Shown here piece by piece: positions 24,945-33,349 of a stretch of 64,000 nt of DNA. The stretch's first letter is position 1, and every line of letters begins with the position of its first letter. Source of the stretch: Oscillospiraceae bacterium. GTDB taxonomy: Bacteria; Bacillota; Clostridia; Saccharofermentanales; Saccharofermentanaceae. The translations under genes were made by a program, and so were the position numbers. The stretch is from NCBI GenBank assembly GCA_902788505.1, contig CADAKH010000015.1, forward strand, positions 1 to 64,000. The letters run 5' to 3'. The notes beneath the pieces are model-generated. The model worked only from the letters and a program-made list of their open reading frames with translations. It did no database searches and was not told the DNA's origin.

Positions 24945-27833
24945 ATGCGTTATTTTGAGTTTGAGATTGAATTGAATGAAGAAGAGATCAAGGCGTGCAA
25001 GCACAGACTGAACGATTATGCCTACGACAACCAAATCGAGGGGCTCGTTTATCACGTCTTCAGGACACTTACAAACGGCGTGACTTTTCTGATCTACAGG
25101 GCGGAAAAGTCCGGTATGAAGGCGATGTTTGCAATCGACGAGCAGACGAGAAAGCCTGAGGAGGCTTTGAATGAGATACTCTCTATCTTTGATGACCTTT
25201 TCGAGAAGAAGACCGTCACGGTTGAGCCTTTCGAGATCTCGATGATCGAGTTCGACTGCAATCTGAACGAAGCCAAGCGAAGAGGATATCTTCACAACTG
25301 GAGCAGGATCTCCGATCAGGCCAACAACCTGCTTTTGGATGACAGGGAGAATATCATCACCGGAAGGTGCGGCTTCAAGCTTGACGAAGCCGTTGCAAGA
25401 AAGGGCGGCAAGGGCGAGGACCATCTTTTCGATATAAGCCTCAGAGAAGAGCTGGGCAGGATCCGTGCCGGCAAAAAGCACGCTGATAAAAACAACTCTG
25501 AAGAGATACGTGCGTTCCCGGCGCACTACATCATCTCTGCCAGAAGTAAGGAAGCCGGCAGCGATATCACCTGCAGGCTTATGAAGGAACTCGCTGAGGC
25601 CGGAAGGCTTAACAGCGGCAGAATGGAGCTGTTCACGGATATCGACTGCGATCTTTACAGACACTCCGGCTGTTTTGAGAGGGTCGTTGAGAATTCTCAT
25701 GGCGGCACTATCGTCATCGATATGACAGGCAAGTTCGCAAGTGACCCCGCCTCATATAAGCTGACCTGCAACTATCTTTGCAACTGCATCAGACAGCACA
25801 GGAACGACAATCTCTTCGTGTTCCTGTACGACATCAACAACCCCGGATTTACCTACTTCCTTATTCCCCAGATCGAGAAGTTTATGTATCTCGTTCAGAT
25901 CCGCGAGGGCAAGGGCAATGTCAGGGACGCGGAAGATTATCTGAAGCTTCTTATCGGCAATTCGGACTTCTCAAAGTATGCAGGCCAGGCAGCGGAATTT
26001 ATGGCGACAATTCCGAAGGACGAATATACACAGACGGATATCATCAAGGCTTATGAGAGCTTTGAATCCTGGTGTATGCGCAAGAACCTTCTGAAGTCGT
26101 ACAGCCTTGAGTCCGGAGAGGACTTCTTTATCGACCGTGATCAGGATTCCGGTTCTGCATATGACACGCTCCGGAATATGATCGGCCTTAAGGCGGTCAA
26201 GGAGCAGATCGACAGGGTCATCCTTGCCAACAAGGTCGAGAAGCAGCGCGAAAAGAACGGCGGCAAGGGACGCTCTATGCATATGATCTTCTCGGGCAAT
26301 CCGGGAACCGCAAAGACTACCGTGGCCGAAATCTACGCAAAGATAATGAAGGAGACCGGCATTCTCAAGAGCGGCATCCTTGTTCAGAGGACCGGTATGG
26401 ATCTGAACGGACTTTTTGCATCGCTGCGCATCAAGCAGGCTTTCGAGCAGGCTTCGGGCGGAGTACTCTTCATCGACGAAGCTTACTCGCTGACAAACGA
26501 AGTTGCGATCGCAACACTTATCGGCGAGATGGAAGCGCGCCGTAATGATGTAATCGTCATTTTCGCAGGCTACGGCAACAGAATGAAGGAATTTGTCGAG
26601 AGGAACGAAGGCCTCAAGAGCAGGATCCCCTACACCGTTAACTTCCCTGATTACACGGCAGAAGAACTTCTGCAGATCTACGAGTATATCCTTAAGCAGG
26701 ACGGATACTCCGTAACTCCCGCTGCAAGATCTGCGGCACTCAGGATCTTCGGGAAGGCCGTAAGGATCGAGAATTTCGGCAACGGCCGCTACGCCAGAAA
26801 CCTTGCGGAGAACTCCACTCTCAATATGTCCGTAAGACTTGCGAAAAAGTACGTTGATAAGGATGTCCCCAAGGCGCAGCTTTACAGGGTCATCAAGGAA
26901 GACGTCTTCAACCCTGACGATCCGATCGTCAACTGCAATGAAGGCGAAGAGACAAGCCGCGGTGCTTCCGTCCAGGGAAAGACTGCAAGAGAGAGACTCG
27001 AGTCTATGATCGGACTTTCGCAGGCCAAGAGTCTTATAAACAGCGCCGTCGCCACATATAAGATGCAGAAGCGTCTCAGCAAGAGAGGCATCGACATCGG
27101 AAAGAATGCGATGCATATGGTCTTTATGGGCAATCCCGGCACAGCGAAGACTACTGTTGCCAGACTCCTTGCAGAGATTCTCAAGGACGAGGGTGTTCTC
27201 TCATCCGGCATTTTCGTCGAGGCGGGCCGTGCCGACCTGGTCGGTCAGTATGTCGGCCAGACAGCGCCTCTCGTCAGAAAGAAGTTCAGCGAGGCGAACG
27301 GCGGCGTACTTTTCATCGACGAGGCATACTCACTCAATGACGGGTATGACAGGGGTTCCTTCGGTGACGAGGCCATCAACACCATCGTTCAGGAGATGGA
27401 CAACAGAAGGGACAACATCATCGTCATCTTCGCCGGATACCCTGACGAGATGAATCGCTTCGTCGAGCGCAATCCCGGTATGTCGTCAAGGATCGCTTTC
27501 CGCGTCAACTTCGACGACTACTCAGTTGATGAACTCTGTGCCATCACGAGATTCCAGGTTGCCGAAAAGCATCTCAGGATCACTGACGAAGCCATCGCAA
27601 AACTCGTCCCCATCTATGAGAAGGCGAGAAGCAACAAGACATTCGGCAACGGCCGTTATGTCAGAAGAGCGGTCGAACTCGCCATATCTAATCTTGCCTT
27701 AAGGCTCGATAAGGTTGGCGACAACGATCTCACCGACGAAGTCCTCACGACCATCACGGCCGATGACATCGCCGAACCGGAATTAGACCAGGATACTGCA
27801 AAGCCAAACAGAAGGATCGGCTTTGCAGCCTGA
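24945..27833 (+). CDS. Tandem CbxX/CfxQ-type AAA+ ATPase
   Basis: 962 residues. Residues 1-400 form an alpha/beta domain with no familiar motif. Two AAA+ modules follow, each of the CbxX/CfxQ/SpoVK type: module 1 with Walker A FSGNPGTAKTTVAE, Walker B GGVLFIDEAYSL and sensor VIFAGY; module 2 with Walker A FMGNPGTAKTTVARL, the pore-like VGQYVGQTAP, GGVLFIDEAYSLND and NRRDNIIVIFAGYPDEM. Module 1 has VQRTGMDLNG in place of the pore loop, so only module 2 may thread a substrate. Relatives include SpoVK, the EccA ATPases of type VII secretion and Rubisco activase CbbX. The start at 24945 has AAAGGAGG nine bases upstream. A small gene follows. Confidence 0.9.
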   Translation: MRYFEFEIELNEEEIKACKHRLNDYAYDNQIEGLVYHVFRTLTNGVTFLIYRAEKSGMKAMFAIDEQTRKPEEALNEILSIFDDLFEKKTVTVEPFEISMIEFDCNLNEAKRRGYLHNWSRISDQANNLLLDDRENIITGRCGFKLDEAVARKGGKGEDHLFDISLREELGRIRAGKKHADKNNSEEIRAFPAHYIISARSKEAGSDITCRLMKELAEAGRLNSGRMELFTDIDCDLYRHSGCFERVVENSHGGTIVIDMTGKFASDPASYKLTCNYLCNCIRQHRNDNLFVFLYDINNPGFTYFLIPQIEKFMYLVQIREGKGNVRDAEDYLKLLIGNSDFSKYAGQAAEFMATIPKDEYTQTDIIKAYESFESWCMRKNLLKSYSLESGEDFFIDRDQDSGSAYDTLRNMIGLKAVKEQIDRVILANKVEKQREKNGGKGRSMHMIFSGNPGTAKTTVAEIYAKIMKETGILKSGILVQRTGMDLNGLFASLRIKQAFEQASGGVLFIDEAYSLTNEVAIATLIGEMEARRNDVIVIFAGYGNRMKEFVERNEGLKSRIPYTVNFPDYTAEELLQIYEYILKQDGYSVTPAARSAALRIFGKAVRIENFGNGRYARNLAENSTLNMSVRLAKKYVDKDVPKAQLYRVIKEDVFNPDDPIVNCNEGEETSRGASVQGKTARERLESMIGLSQAKSLINSAVATYKMQKRLSKRGIDIGKNAMHMVFMGNPGTAKTTVARLLAEILKDEGVLSSGIFVEAGRADLVGQYVGQTAPLVRKKFSEANGGVLFIDEAYSLNDGYDRGSFGDEAINTIVQEMDNRRDNIIVIFAGYPDEMNRFVERNPGMSSRIAFRVNFDDYSVDELCAITRFQVAEKHLRITDEAIAKLVPIYEKARSNKTFGNGRYVRRAVELAISNLALRLDKVGDNDLTDEVLTTITADDIAEPELDQDTAKPNRRIGFAA

Positions 27834-27854
27834 TCCGAACAGGAGGTAATACTT

Positions 27855-28169
27855 ATGAACAAAAAACTTGAATCCGCTCTGAAAGAGACACTTGATCTCA
27901 TCAGCGAAAAGGAAAAGGAATACGCGAATGTGAAAGGCATGGAGAAACTTATCGAATATGCCAGGAACTGCGAGGCAGAAATCCGGTTCAGACAGCAGCT
28001 CAATGAACTGGACAAAGACTGGCTCAAAGCAGTCCGGTCCGATATCAGCCGCACCGAATACATATGCAGATACGAAGCAGGCCTTCTCTCACCGGAAGAG
28101 ACCGCCGGCCGCAAAGCAATAATTGATTTTATCAACAGCAAACCGGATCTGCCGGACGATGTGAGATAA
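27855..28169 (+). CDS. Small helical protein downstream of the tandem AAA+ gene
   Basis: A 104-residue, mostly helical, highly charged protein (ALKETLDLISEKEKEYANVKGMEKLIEYARN...RFRQQLNELDKDWLKAVRSD). It has no membrane segment or known motif. The RBS AACAGGAGG precedes the ATG. It follows the AAA+ gene by 21 bases and shares its terminator, so it may be an adaptor for it. The family is not recognised. Confidence 0.75.
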   Translation: MNKKLESALKETLDLISEKEKEYANVKGMEKLIEYARNCEAEIRFRQQLNELDKDWLKAVRSDISRTEYICRYEAGLLSPEETAGRKAIIDFINSKPDLPDDVR

Positions 28170-28188
28170 GAGCCTCCGCCACGCCAAA

Positions 28189-28220
28189 AACAGGACTGCC
28201 TCATATGAGACAGCCCTGTT
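28189..28220. terminator. Bidirectional terminator between convergent genes
   Basis: Symmetrical hairpin AACAGG-a-CTG-c-CTCA / TGAG-a-CAG-c-CCTGTT, flanked by A-run on the left and TTCATTTTATT on the right, 20 bases after the small gene and 36 before the end of the CPBP gene. Confidence 0.8.
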
Positions 28221-28256
28221 TCATTTTATTGTCCTGTGATCAGTGTTACGAATTTA

Positions 28257-29111
28257 TCAGACCGTTGCGTTGGCATTATCGCGTGCGGATGTCTTATCCA
28301 GGAGAATGCCGCCAATGTATACGAGGAGCATGATGCCTCCGACAACTGTGAGGGCAACAAATGCGGGTTTCTCGATGTTCTCAAGGAAAGTGGTGTGTCC
28401 GATTATCGTGGAGAATCCGTTCATGATGATGTGGAAGATCATGCCGGGGATTATGGAGCCGGACTTGATCCTTACGATGCAGATGATCATGCCGACAGTA
28501 AATGCCCAGAGTGCCCAGAGTGCTCCGCCGTGGCAGATGCCGAATACTGCGGAAGAGATGATTGCCGCAACGATAGAAGGCATAGCTTTATTGAGTCTGC
28601 TGAACAGATAACCTCTGAATACAACTTCCTCCATGACAGGAACAAGAATAGTATTTGTGACAATACCGAGGATAAGAGAAGATGTGGTGATGTTAGACAA
28701 GCCATTCTGCATGTTGTTCATCATTTCCTGAGGGATCGGGAGGAATGACATGATGAAGTTAAGGAAGAACATTCCGCCGGTTGCACCGATGATCGTAAAA
28801 CCGATCTGTCTGCCTGATACTTTCTTTATGTCTGTTTCCTTGACGATGCTTGTCTTCTTGACCTTTTCGATAATGAAGAATGTCAGGAGGATGAGTACTG
28901 ATGCAATTAAAAGACCGATCTCGTTAATGGTGCCCAAGTTCTCATTTAAGATTGCGAGGCCCTCTTCGTAGCCTATTCCGGCAGCTCTGAATTCACGGCC
29001 CTTCATTACTCCGTAAACATACTGAACTATGAACATGATCACATTCAAAGGTATGAAATACACTGCAAAATAAGCGAGTGCCTTTAAGATCTGCATAATG
29101 ACTTTTTTCAT
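28257..29111 (-). CDS. CPBP family intramembrane metalloprotease
   Basis: 284 residues with about eight membrane helices. The CPBP/Abi signature is complete: motif 1 MEEVVFRGYLFSRL (EExxxR), motif 2 FGICHGG (His) and motif 3 in FHIIMNGFSTII (HxxxN). Members cleave prenylated or other membrane proteins and are often linked to bacteriocin immunity or quorum sensing. ATG 29111 has AAAGGA upstream; a TTG six bases earlier is also open. It is divergent from a LytTR/GHKL pair, a context that fits peptide signalling, although no signal peptide gene is seen between them. Confidence 0.92.
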   Translation of the reverse strand: MKKVIMQILKALAYFAVYFIPLNVIMFIVQYVYGVMKGREFRAAGIGYEEGLAILNENLGTINEIGLLIASVLILLTFFIIEKVKKTSIVKETDIKKVSGRQIGFTIIGATGGMFFLNFIMSFLPIPQEMMNNMQNGLSNITTSSLILGIVTNTILVPVMEEVVFRGYLFSRLNKAMPSIVAAIISSAVFGICHGGALWALWAFTVGMIICIVRIKSGSIIPGMIFHIIMNGFSTIIGHTTFLENIEKPAFVALTVVGGIMLLVYIGGILLDKTSARDNANATV

Positions 29112-29276
29112 TTTCAATTATTCCTTTCATCGAACTGCTGCGATTATAGCAACGCTGAAAGCAGATTCCGGCGGCTTGTTGCGAATGGTATTCTCTGAGT
29201 CGTGAACGGTATTCGCCCGCACTTTTCGATGTTGTATAATTCAGACATGCAATTATGAGAGAGGACTTCCCGGGAT

Positions 29277-29987
29277 ATGCGCATTGCGATCTGTGACGAC
29301 GAGGAAAAATACAGGATACAGTTAAAGACTGTCCTTGATAAACTGCTTATAAATACCGATGACGATATTGAGACGTTTTCGGATGGGAATATCCTTGCCG
29401 CGAAATTTGCGGAAAGCCCTTTTGATCTTGTTTTCCTCGACATCGAGATGCCGGAAATAGACGGTATAACTCTTGCAAGAAAACTCAGAGCCGTATCCGA
29501 GAAAGTCTTCATAGTCTTTCTGACGGGACATGTCGAATATGCGCTCGAAGGCTATGAAGTAAATGCACTCAGATACCTTACAAAACCTGTTGATATCGAT
29601 AAGCTCAAAGAGGTATTGAACTACGTCCGTGACAAGATCGGAAGTGCGCGCCAGATAATCATCAGAGAAGACGGCGAAGAGATCATCCTGAACGTTAATG
29701 ACGTTGTCTATATCGAATCAATGAACCAGAATGTCAGGATCGTTACCACAACGGGAGAACACACGATCAGATACAACATCGGTGACTTTGAACAGCAGCT
29801 CAAAGATGACGGATTCTTCAGAAGTCACAGGGGATATCTTATCTCTTTATCAAAAGTGAAGAAGCTTATTAAGACTGATGTAGTCCTGGACGGCGGTGCG
29901 GACGAAATCGTGCTTCCCGTCAGCCGAAGCAACATCAAGCCTTTGAAGGACGCATTGTATTCCTACGTTGAAGGAGCGGCCTTCTGA
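29277..29987 (+). CDS. LytTR-family response regulator (AgrA-like)
   Basis: 236 residues: a receiver domain (ICDDEEKYR acidic pair, phosphoacceptor Asp in DLVFLDIEMPEIDG at about residue 57, FLTGH, and Lys in LTKPV) followed by a LytTR DNA-binding domain (IIIREDGEEIILNVNDVVYIESMNQNV, FFRSHRGYLISLSKVKKL). LytTR regulators bind direct repeats and control peptide-signalling and competence-type genes. It overlaps no gene, but the kinase ATG follows its stop by one base, so the pair is cotranscribed. Confidence 0.94.
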   Translation: MRIAICDDEEKYRIQLKTVLDKLLINTDDDIETFSDGNILAAKFAESPFDLVFLDIEMPEIDGITLARKLRAVSEKVFIVFLTGHVEYALEGYEVNALRYLTKPVDIDKLKEVLNYVRDKIGSARQIIIREDGEEIILNVNDVVYIESMNQNVRIVTTTGEHTIRYNIGDFEQQLKDDGFFRSHRGYLISLSKVKKLIKTDVVLDGGADEIVLPVSRSNIKPLKDALYSYVEGAAF

Positions 29988-29988
29988 C

Positions 29989-31392
29989 ATGGATGAAATT
30001 ATAAGATTTATTATCCTGATCTTCTCTAACGCGACAAATATCCTGTCTTTACTTCTTGTCGTCATGATATCGTCCGTATTCCTCGGGAGGAATGTAAGGC
30101 TTACCCGCGCTCATTATCTTTCATCTGCCGGTATTCTGGGTGTCATACTCGCTGCAAATGTGGTCTTAAATCTTGTATTTAAGGATACTCCCGATAATTC
30201 AACCCTTTTGATTTTAAACTTCGCACTTGAAATGCTCATCTATGTCTACGCTTTTGTTTTCTATCTTTTTGTCTTCAAGGAAAAGCGCATCCTGAGAGCT
30301 ATAGAATCTACTGTCGCATTCTATCTGGTCACTCTTTATTTCGCCACTCTGGCCCAGCTGTCTTTTATCTATTTCATGGGCGGCACCGAAGATATAATGA
30401 ACCTTCTATTCTATGAGGACCTTGCCGAAGGTCCATACTGGATCGGCATGACAGGCGTCTCTTTCATTCTGATCGCCGGTCTTTGGGCGGTCGTTTACTT
30501 CGGTTTCTACAGGAAGCACAAGCAGCTGATCCTCGGTATTCCCTACCGTATCGTGTTCGGCATCTGGGTATTTCTCATGAACATGATCCCGTTTATTCCG
30601 GCAGAGATCCCGTCTGAGTTCATAACGCTTGAACAACGCTATTCGATAATGAGTCTTCTGTTCGGAATAGGCACGCTTCTTTTGGGATTCGTCGTACCGG
30701 TCGCGATAATCATCCTGACAACAGAGAGGACACTTGCCGAGAAGACCAAATATCAGGAATCTTACCTAACGGCCGAACTCGAATACATAGAACAGTACAA
30801 GCACAAGCAGACGGAGACGAGAGCTTTCAGACATGACATCATCAACAATCTTTCCATGACCAAGATGATGCTCGATGAAGGTCACATCGAAGAGGCAAAA
30901 GAGCACATCAGCGATATGCTCGGCAACGTAAGAGCCCTCTCCCCGCGCTACATAACCGGTGATGAGATGCTCGATCTTATCGTCTCCATGAAAGCCGACA
31001 AGATGGAAGATAAGAACATCACTTTCCTAACAGACGGCGTTATCGACGGCGGCCTCAGGATCAGGCCGATGGACATGTGCAGCATTTTCGCGAACGCATT
31101 GGACAACGCGATCGAAGCCGCATCCAAGTGTCCTGATCCTTCCGTCAGGCTCAGCATCAAGAGGACTAAGACTTTCTTTGTTATCAGGATCTCCAATTCC
31201 GCTATGTCCAAAGTGGACGTCGGCAAGCTTATGTCCACATCGGGCTATACGACCAAGAGAGACACCGAGCATCACGGTTTCGGACTGCTCAATATCCGCA
31301 CCGCTGTCGAAAAGTATGACGGCATGCTGAAGGCCGAATCCGACGATGGATCCTTCTCGCTCTCTGTCATGATCCCCAGGATAAACGGCTGA
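29989..31392 (+). CDS. GHKL-type sensor histidine kinase (AgrC-like)
   Basis: 467 residues with seven or so membrane helices in the first 250 residues, then a coiled linker and the kinase core: H-box FRHDIINNLSMTKMML, N-box IFANALDNAIEAASK and G-box HHGFGLLNIRTAVEKYDG, the HATPase_c_5/GHKL pattern of AgrC-type kinases. Such kinases sense peptides at the outer face. No agrD- or agrB-like gene lies in the window, so the signal is unknown. The ATG follows the regulator's stop by one base, with AAGGAG 13 bases before it inside that gene. Confidence 0.92.
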   Translation: MDEIIRFIILIFSNATNILSLLLVVMISSVFLGRNVRLTRAHYLSSAGILGVILAANVVLNLVFKDTPDNSTLLILNFALEMLIYVYAFVFYLFVFKEKRILRAIESTVAFYLVTLYFATLAQLSFIYFMGGTEDIMNLLFYEDLAEGPYWIGMTGVSFILIAGLWAVVYFGFYRKHKQLILGIPYRIVFGIWVFLMNMIPFIPAEIPSEFITLEQRYSIMSLLFGIGTLLLGFVVPVAIIILTTERTLAEKTKYQESYLTAELEYIEQYKHKQTETRAFRHDIINNLSMTKMMLDEGHIEEAKEHISDMLGNVRALSPRYITGDEMLDLIVSMKADKMEDKNITFLTDGVIDGGLRIRPMDMCSIFANALDNAIEAASKCPDPSVRLSIKRTKTFFVIRISNSAMSKVDVGKLMSTSGYTTKRDTEHHGFGLLNIRTAVEKYDGMLKAESDDGSFSLSVMIPRING

Positions 31393-31399
31393 TCCGTGC

Positions 31400-31658
31400 C
31401 GCATTTTACAATGCGGTTTTCGTAGGGTTCCCTATCTGGTGGTACAGAGAGCCTTCCATAATCGATACATTCGTTGAGGAATACGATCTTGCAGGCAAGA
31501 CGATCATCCCGTTTGCAACATCAGGCTCAAGCGGAATCGGCAAATCAGCCGAGAATATCTCGCTTCTTGCAAACGGCGCAAAGGTCACAACAGGCGAGCG
31601 CTTCAAGGCAAGCGCATCGGTAGATGAACTCAGAAACTGGGCTTCAAAGTGGCTTTAA
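31400..31658 (+). pseudogene. 3' remnant of a flavodoxin gene
   Basis: Right after the kinase gene a different frame reads AFYNAVFVGFPIWWYREPSI...FVEEYDLAGKTIIPFATSGSSGIG...LRNWASKWL and stops at TAA 31656. This is the C-terminal half of a flavodoxin (the FxGxPIWW and TSGxSGxG FMN loops). The N-terminal phosphate-binding part and start codon are absent. The kinase probably truncated it during an insertion or deletion. Little else is present in the 31659-31693 gap. Confidence 0.7.
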
Positions 31659-31693
31659 TGAAGAGATATACTTTCAGTTTACTCCAAACCAAA

Positions 31694-32941
31694 TCAGGTT
31701 AACAGATAAGCATCATCGGGAGTGATCCTGTGATCATCTGTAAATATAATCCAGTCGGTGATATCAGAAAACGGAATAGTTCTGATATCACCTTCTTTTA
31801 TTCCGGACACATAATACGGTTCCTGCGTGAGTTCAGCCACGATGGAATCTTCATTCACATCCTTGAGCTCAAACCAGATGTGCTCCCTCTCAGGCTTATC
31901 CTCACTGTCCCAGTATTCCTTGTCGGTCAAAAGTCCGACTTTGACTATAATGTTTTGCATCCCGCTCTTATACGCATCGAGCAGATAAGGAAGTCTCTCG
32001 ATAGCAAGGCTGCTCATGCGCCTTGTCTCGTCCGTCGAGAACATGTACATCGGATTCTGATCCAGGAACTGGTTGAAGTCCTGCACTGGAGTATAGATCC
32101 TGTTATCCTCTTCTTCCTGATTCCTGTAGATCATGAGGACATAAGTACCCTCGCCGTGAACTCCGTCATCTCTGTCCTCTTCCGTGCCCAGAGTAACATC
32201 AGGATAGTAATTGAGTGCTTCCTTCCAGTCGAGCGCTGTCAGTGTCAGAACTTTGCCTGCTGCCTGTCCGACAAAGACGCCTTCACCCGGCTCGATCAGT
32301 TCTTCGCTCTCTAACATTCTCACTGCAAACGACTCGATCATTTTGTAATGGTCGGCGAAGCAATCCTTATTGGAATTCAGGATCTCCAGTTCATACAGTC
32401 CGCAGCGCTTCAGACCGTGTGTATGAAGCCACACTTCATCGCCTCCGTCAGATATCGCCTGAACAGTAAAAAGATATCTCGGTGCAGGCAGGACTTTCGA
32501 GTTAGCCGCCAGTGAGACCCACTTGCCCGACAGGAGTTTTTCGGAAGGGCAATCCAGGACTGCCAGCACATCCGGAAACATCGCATCGATTATCTTCAGC
32601 TGATCGTGAAAACACTTGTTGTTATCGCCTTCAAAATCAATACAGACATATAACCCCGTCTTCGCTTCATCAAGTCTCTTGTATTCCTCTTCAGTGAATG
32701 TGTGCTCCGGACGCACCATGCCCGGTATCTCGACTTTAGTTGGACCTACTTCAGCATCATATTCGGTGCCGTCAACATCGAATGTGATCACCATCCCGCG
32801 CTCGTCATCGAAATTCATGTTCTTTATCTGAACATGCTCATTGTCCTTTATGTTTTCCATGAAGATCTCAGGATCTTCCGTGTCCTTTTCATTCATCGGA
32901 ATGACGATCATGAATGACGGTTCTCTGATTAATTCTTCCAT
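31694..32941 (-). CDS. DUF4026/DUF2314-type protein
   Basis: 415 residues. The middle holds a block with DEVWLHTHGLKRCGLYELEIL and DHYKMIESFAVRM as in DUF4026 proteins. The C-terminus (HIWFELKDVNEDSIVAELTQEPYYVSGIKEGDIRTIPFSDITDWII) is a DUF2314-like domain. It is cytoplasmic, acidic and has no membrane helix. Its function is unknown; DUF2314 members are often found near polymorphic toxin immunity genes. The ATG at 32941 has AAAGGGGG upstream; a longer frame to 32980 lacks one. A palindrome (33013-33028) lies in its promoter region. A protein with the same HTHG/HTRG block is at 45329-46069. Confidence 0.75.
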   Translation of the reverse strand: MEELIREPSFMIVIPMNEKDTEDPEIFMENIKDNEHVQIKNMNFDDERGMVITFDVDGTEYDAEVGPTKVEIPGMVRPEHTFTEEEYKRLDEAKTGLYVCIDFEGDNNKCFHDQLKIIDAMFPDVLAVLDCPSEKLLSGKWVSLAANSKVLPAPRYLFTVQAISDGGDEVWLHTHGLKRCGLYELEILNSNKDCFADHYKMIESFAVRMLESEELIEPGEGVFVGQAAGKVLTLTALDWKEALNYYPDVTLGTEEDRDDGVHGEGTYVLMIYRNQEEEDNRIYTPVQDFNQFLDQNPMYMFSTDETRRMSSLAIERLPYLLDAYKSGMQNIIVKVGLLTDKEYWDSEDKPEREHIWFELKDVNEDSIVAELTQEPYYVSGIKEGDIRTIPFSDITDWIIFTDDHRITPDDAYLLT

Positions 32942-33012
32942 TTGTATATCCCCCTTTGTAAGTGGAGTTATGACCTGCATTTCTGTTTGTCTGCACTCAC
33001 CTCATCAATATT

Positions 33013-33028
33013 ATATACAATTGTATAT
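33013..33028. promoter_or_regulatory. Palindrome upstream of the DUF4026 gene
   Basis: ATATACAATTGTATAT is a perfect 16-base palindrome about 72 bases upstream of the start, in the likely promoter region of the minus-strand gene. It could be a repressor site, or chance in AT-rich DNA. Confidence 0.35.
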
Positions 33029-33050
33029 GATTGGTCGCCGTACCAAATTT

Positions 33051-33242
33051 GTATCTGAATTCCGTGATTCAGATACGAAAAAATGCACATTAACGTCTTT
33101 GTGCACTATTTTGTACCCAAATATGCAATTATAGATACAAAACAGGTACAACCTGATTCTGCCCGGTAATACTCCATGATCCTTCCTTGCAATACCCATC
33201 ATAGAAACCTGCTAACAAAAATCAAGAGCTTGTTGGCAGGTT
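33051..33242 (+). ncRNA. Candidate small RNA with hairpins and its own terminator
   Basis: The 370-base spacer between the DUF4026 gene and the Ro60 terminator has no ORF, but it has a perfect 10-base-pair hairpin (GTATCTGAAT-TCCGTG-ATTCAGATAC, 33051-33076), a TGCAC/GTGCA pair (33084-33105), and at 33206-33242 a plus-strand terminator (AACCTGC-T-AACA..TGTT-G-GCAGGTT followed by TTTTGTTTTT). No plus-strand gene precedes this terminator, so a small transcript starting near 33030 is the simplest reading. The sequence has no family I recognise. Confidence 0.4.
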
Positions 33243-33311
33243 TTTGTTTTTAAACAAGGCGCGGCGATATCACCGCACCTTCTTATGACTTGAATTTTTT
33301 CTTTCTTGAAA

Positions 33312-33344
33312 AGCCCCCGCCAAGTTTATTTTTTTGCGGGGGCT
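33312..33344 (-). terminator. Terminator of the Ro60 gene
   Basis: Stem AGCCCCCGC/GCGGGGGCT (9 base pairs) just downstream of the TROVE gene on the minus strand, followed there by TTTT. Confidence 0.85.
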
Positions 33345-33349
33345 AATCT

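Noticed and set aside
25971..27116. Minus-strand frame of 381 codons opposite the tandem AAA+ gene
   Set aside because: The plus strand has two complete AAA+ modules; the minus frame has no domain and no RBS.
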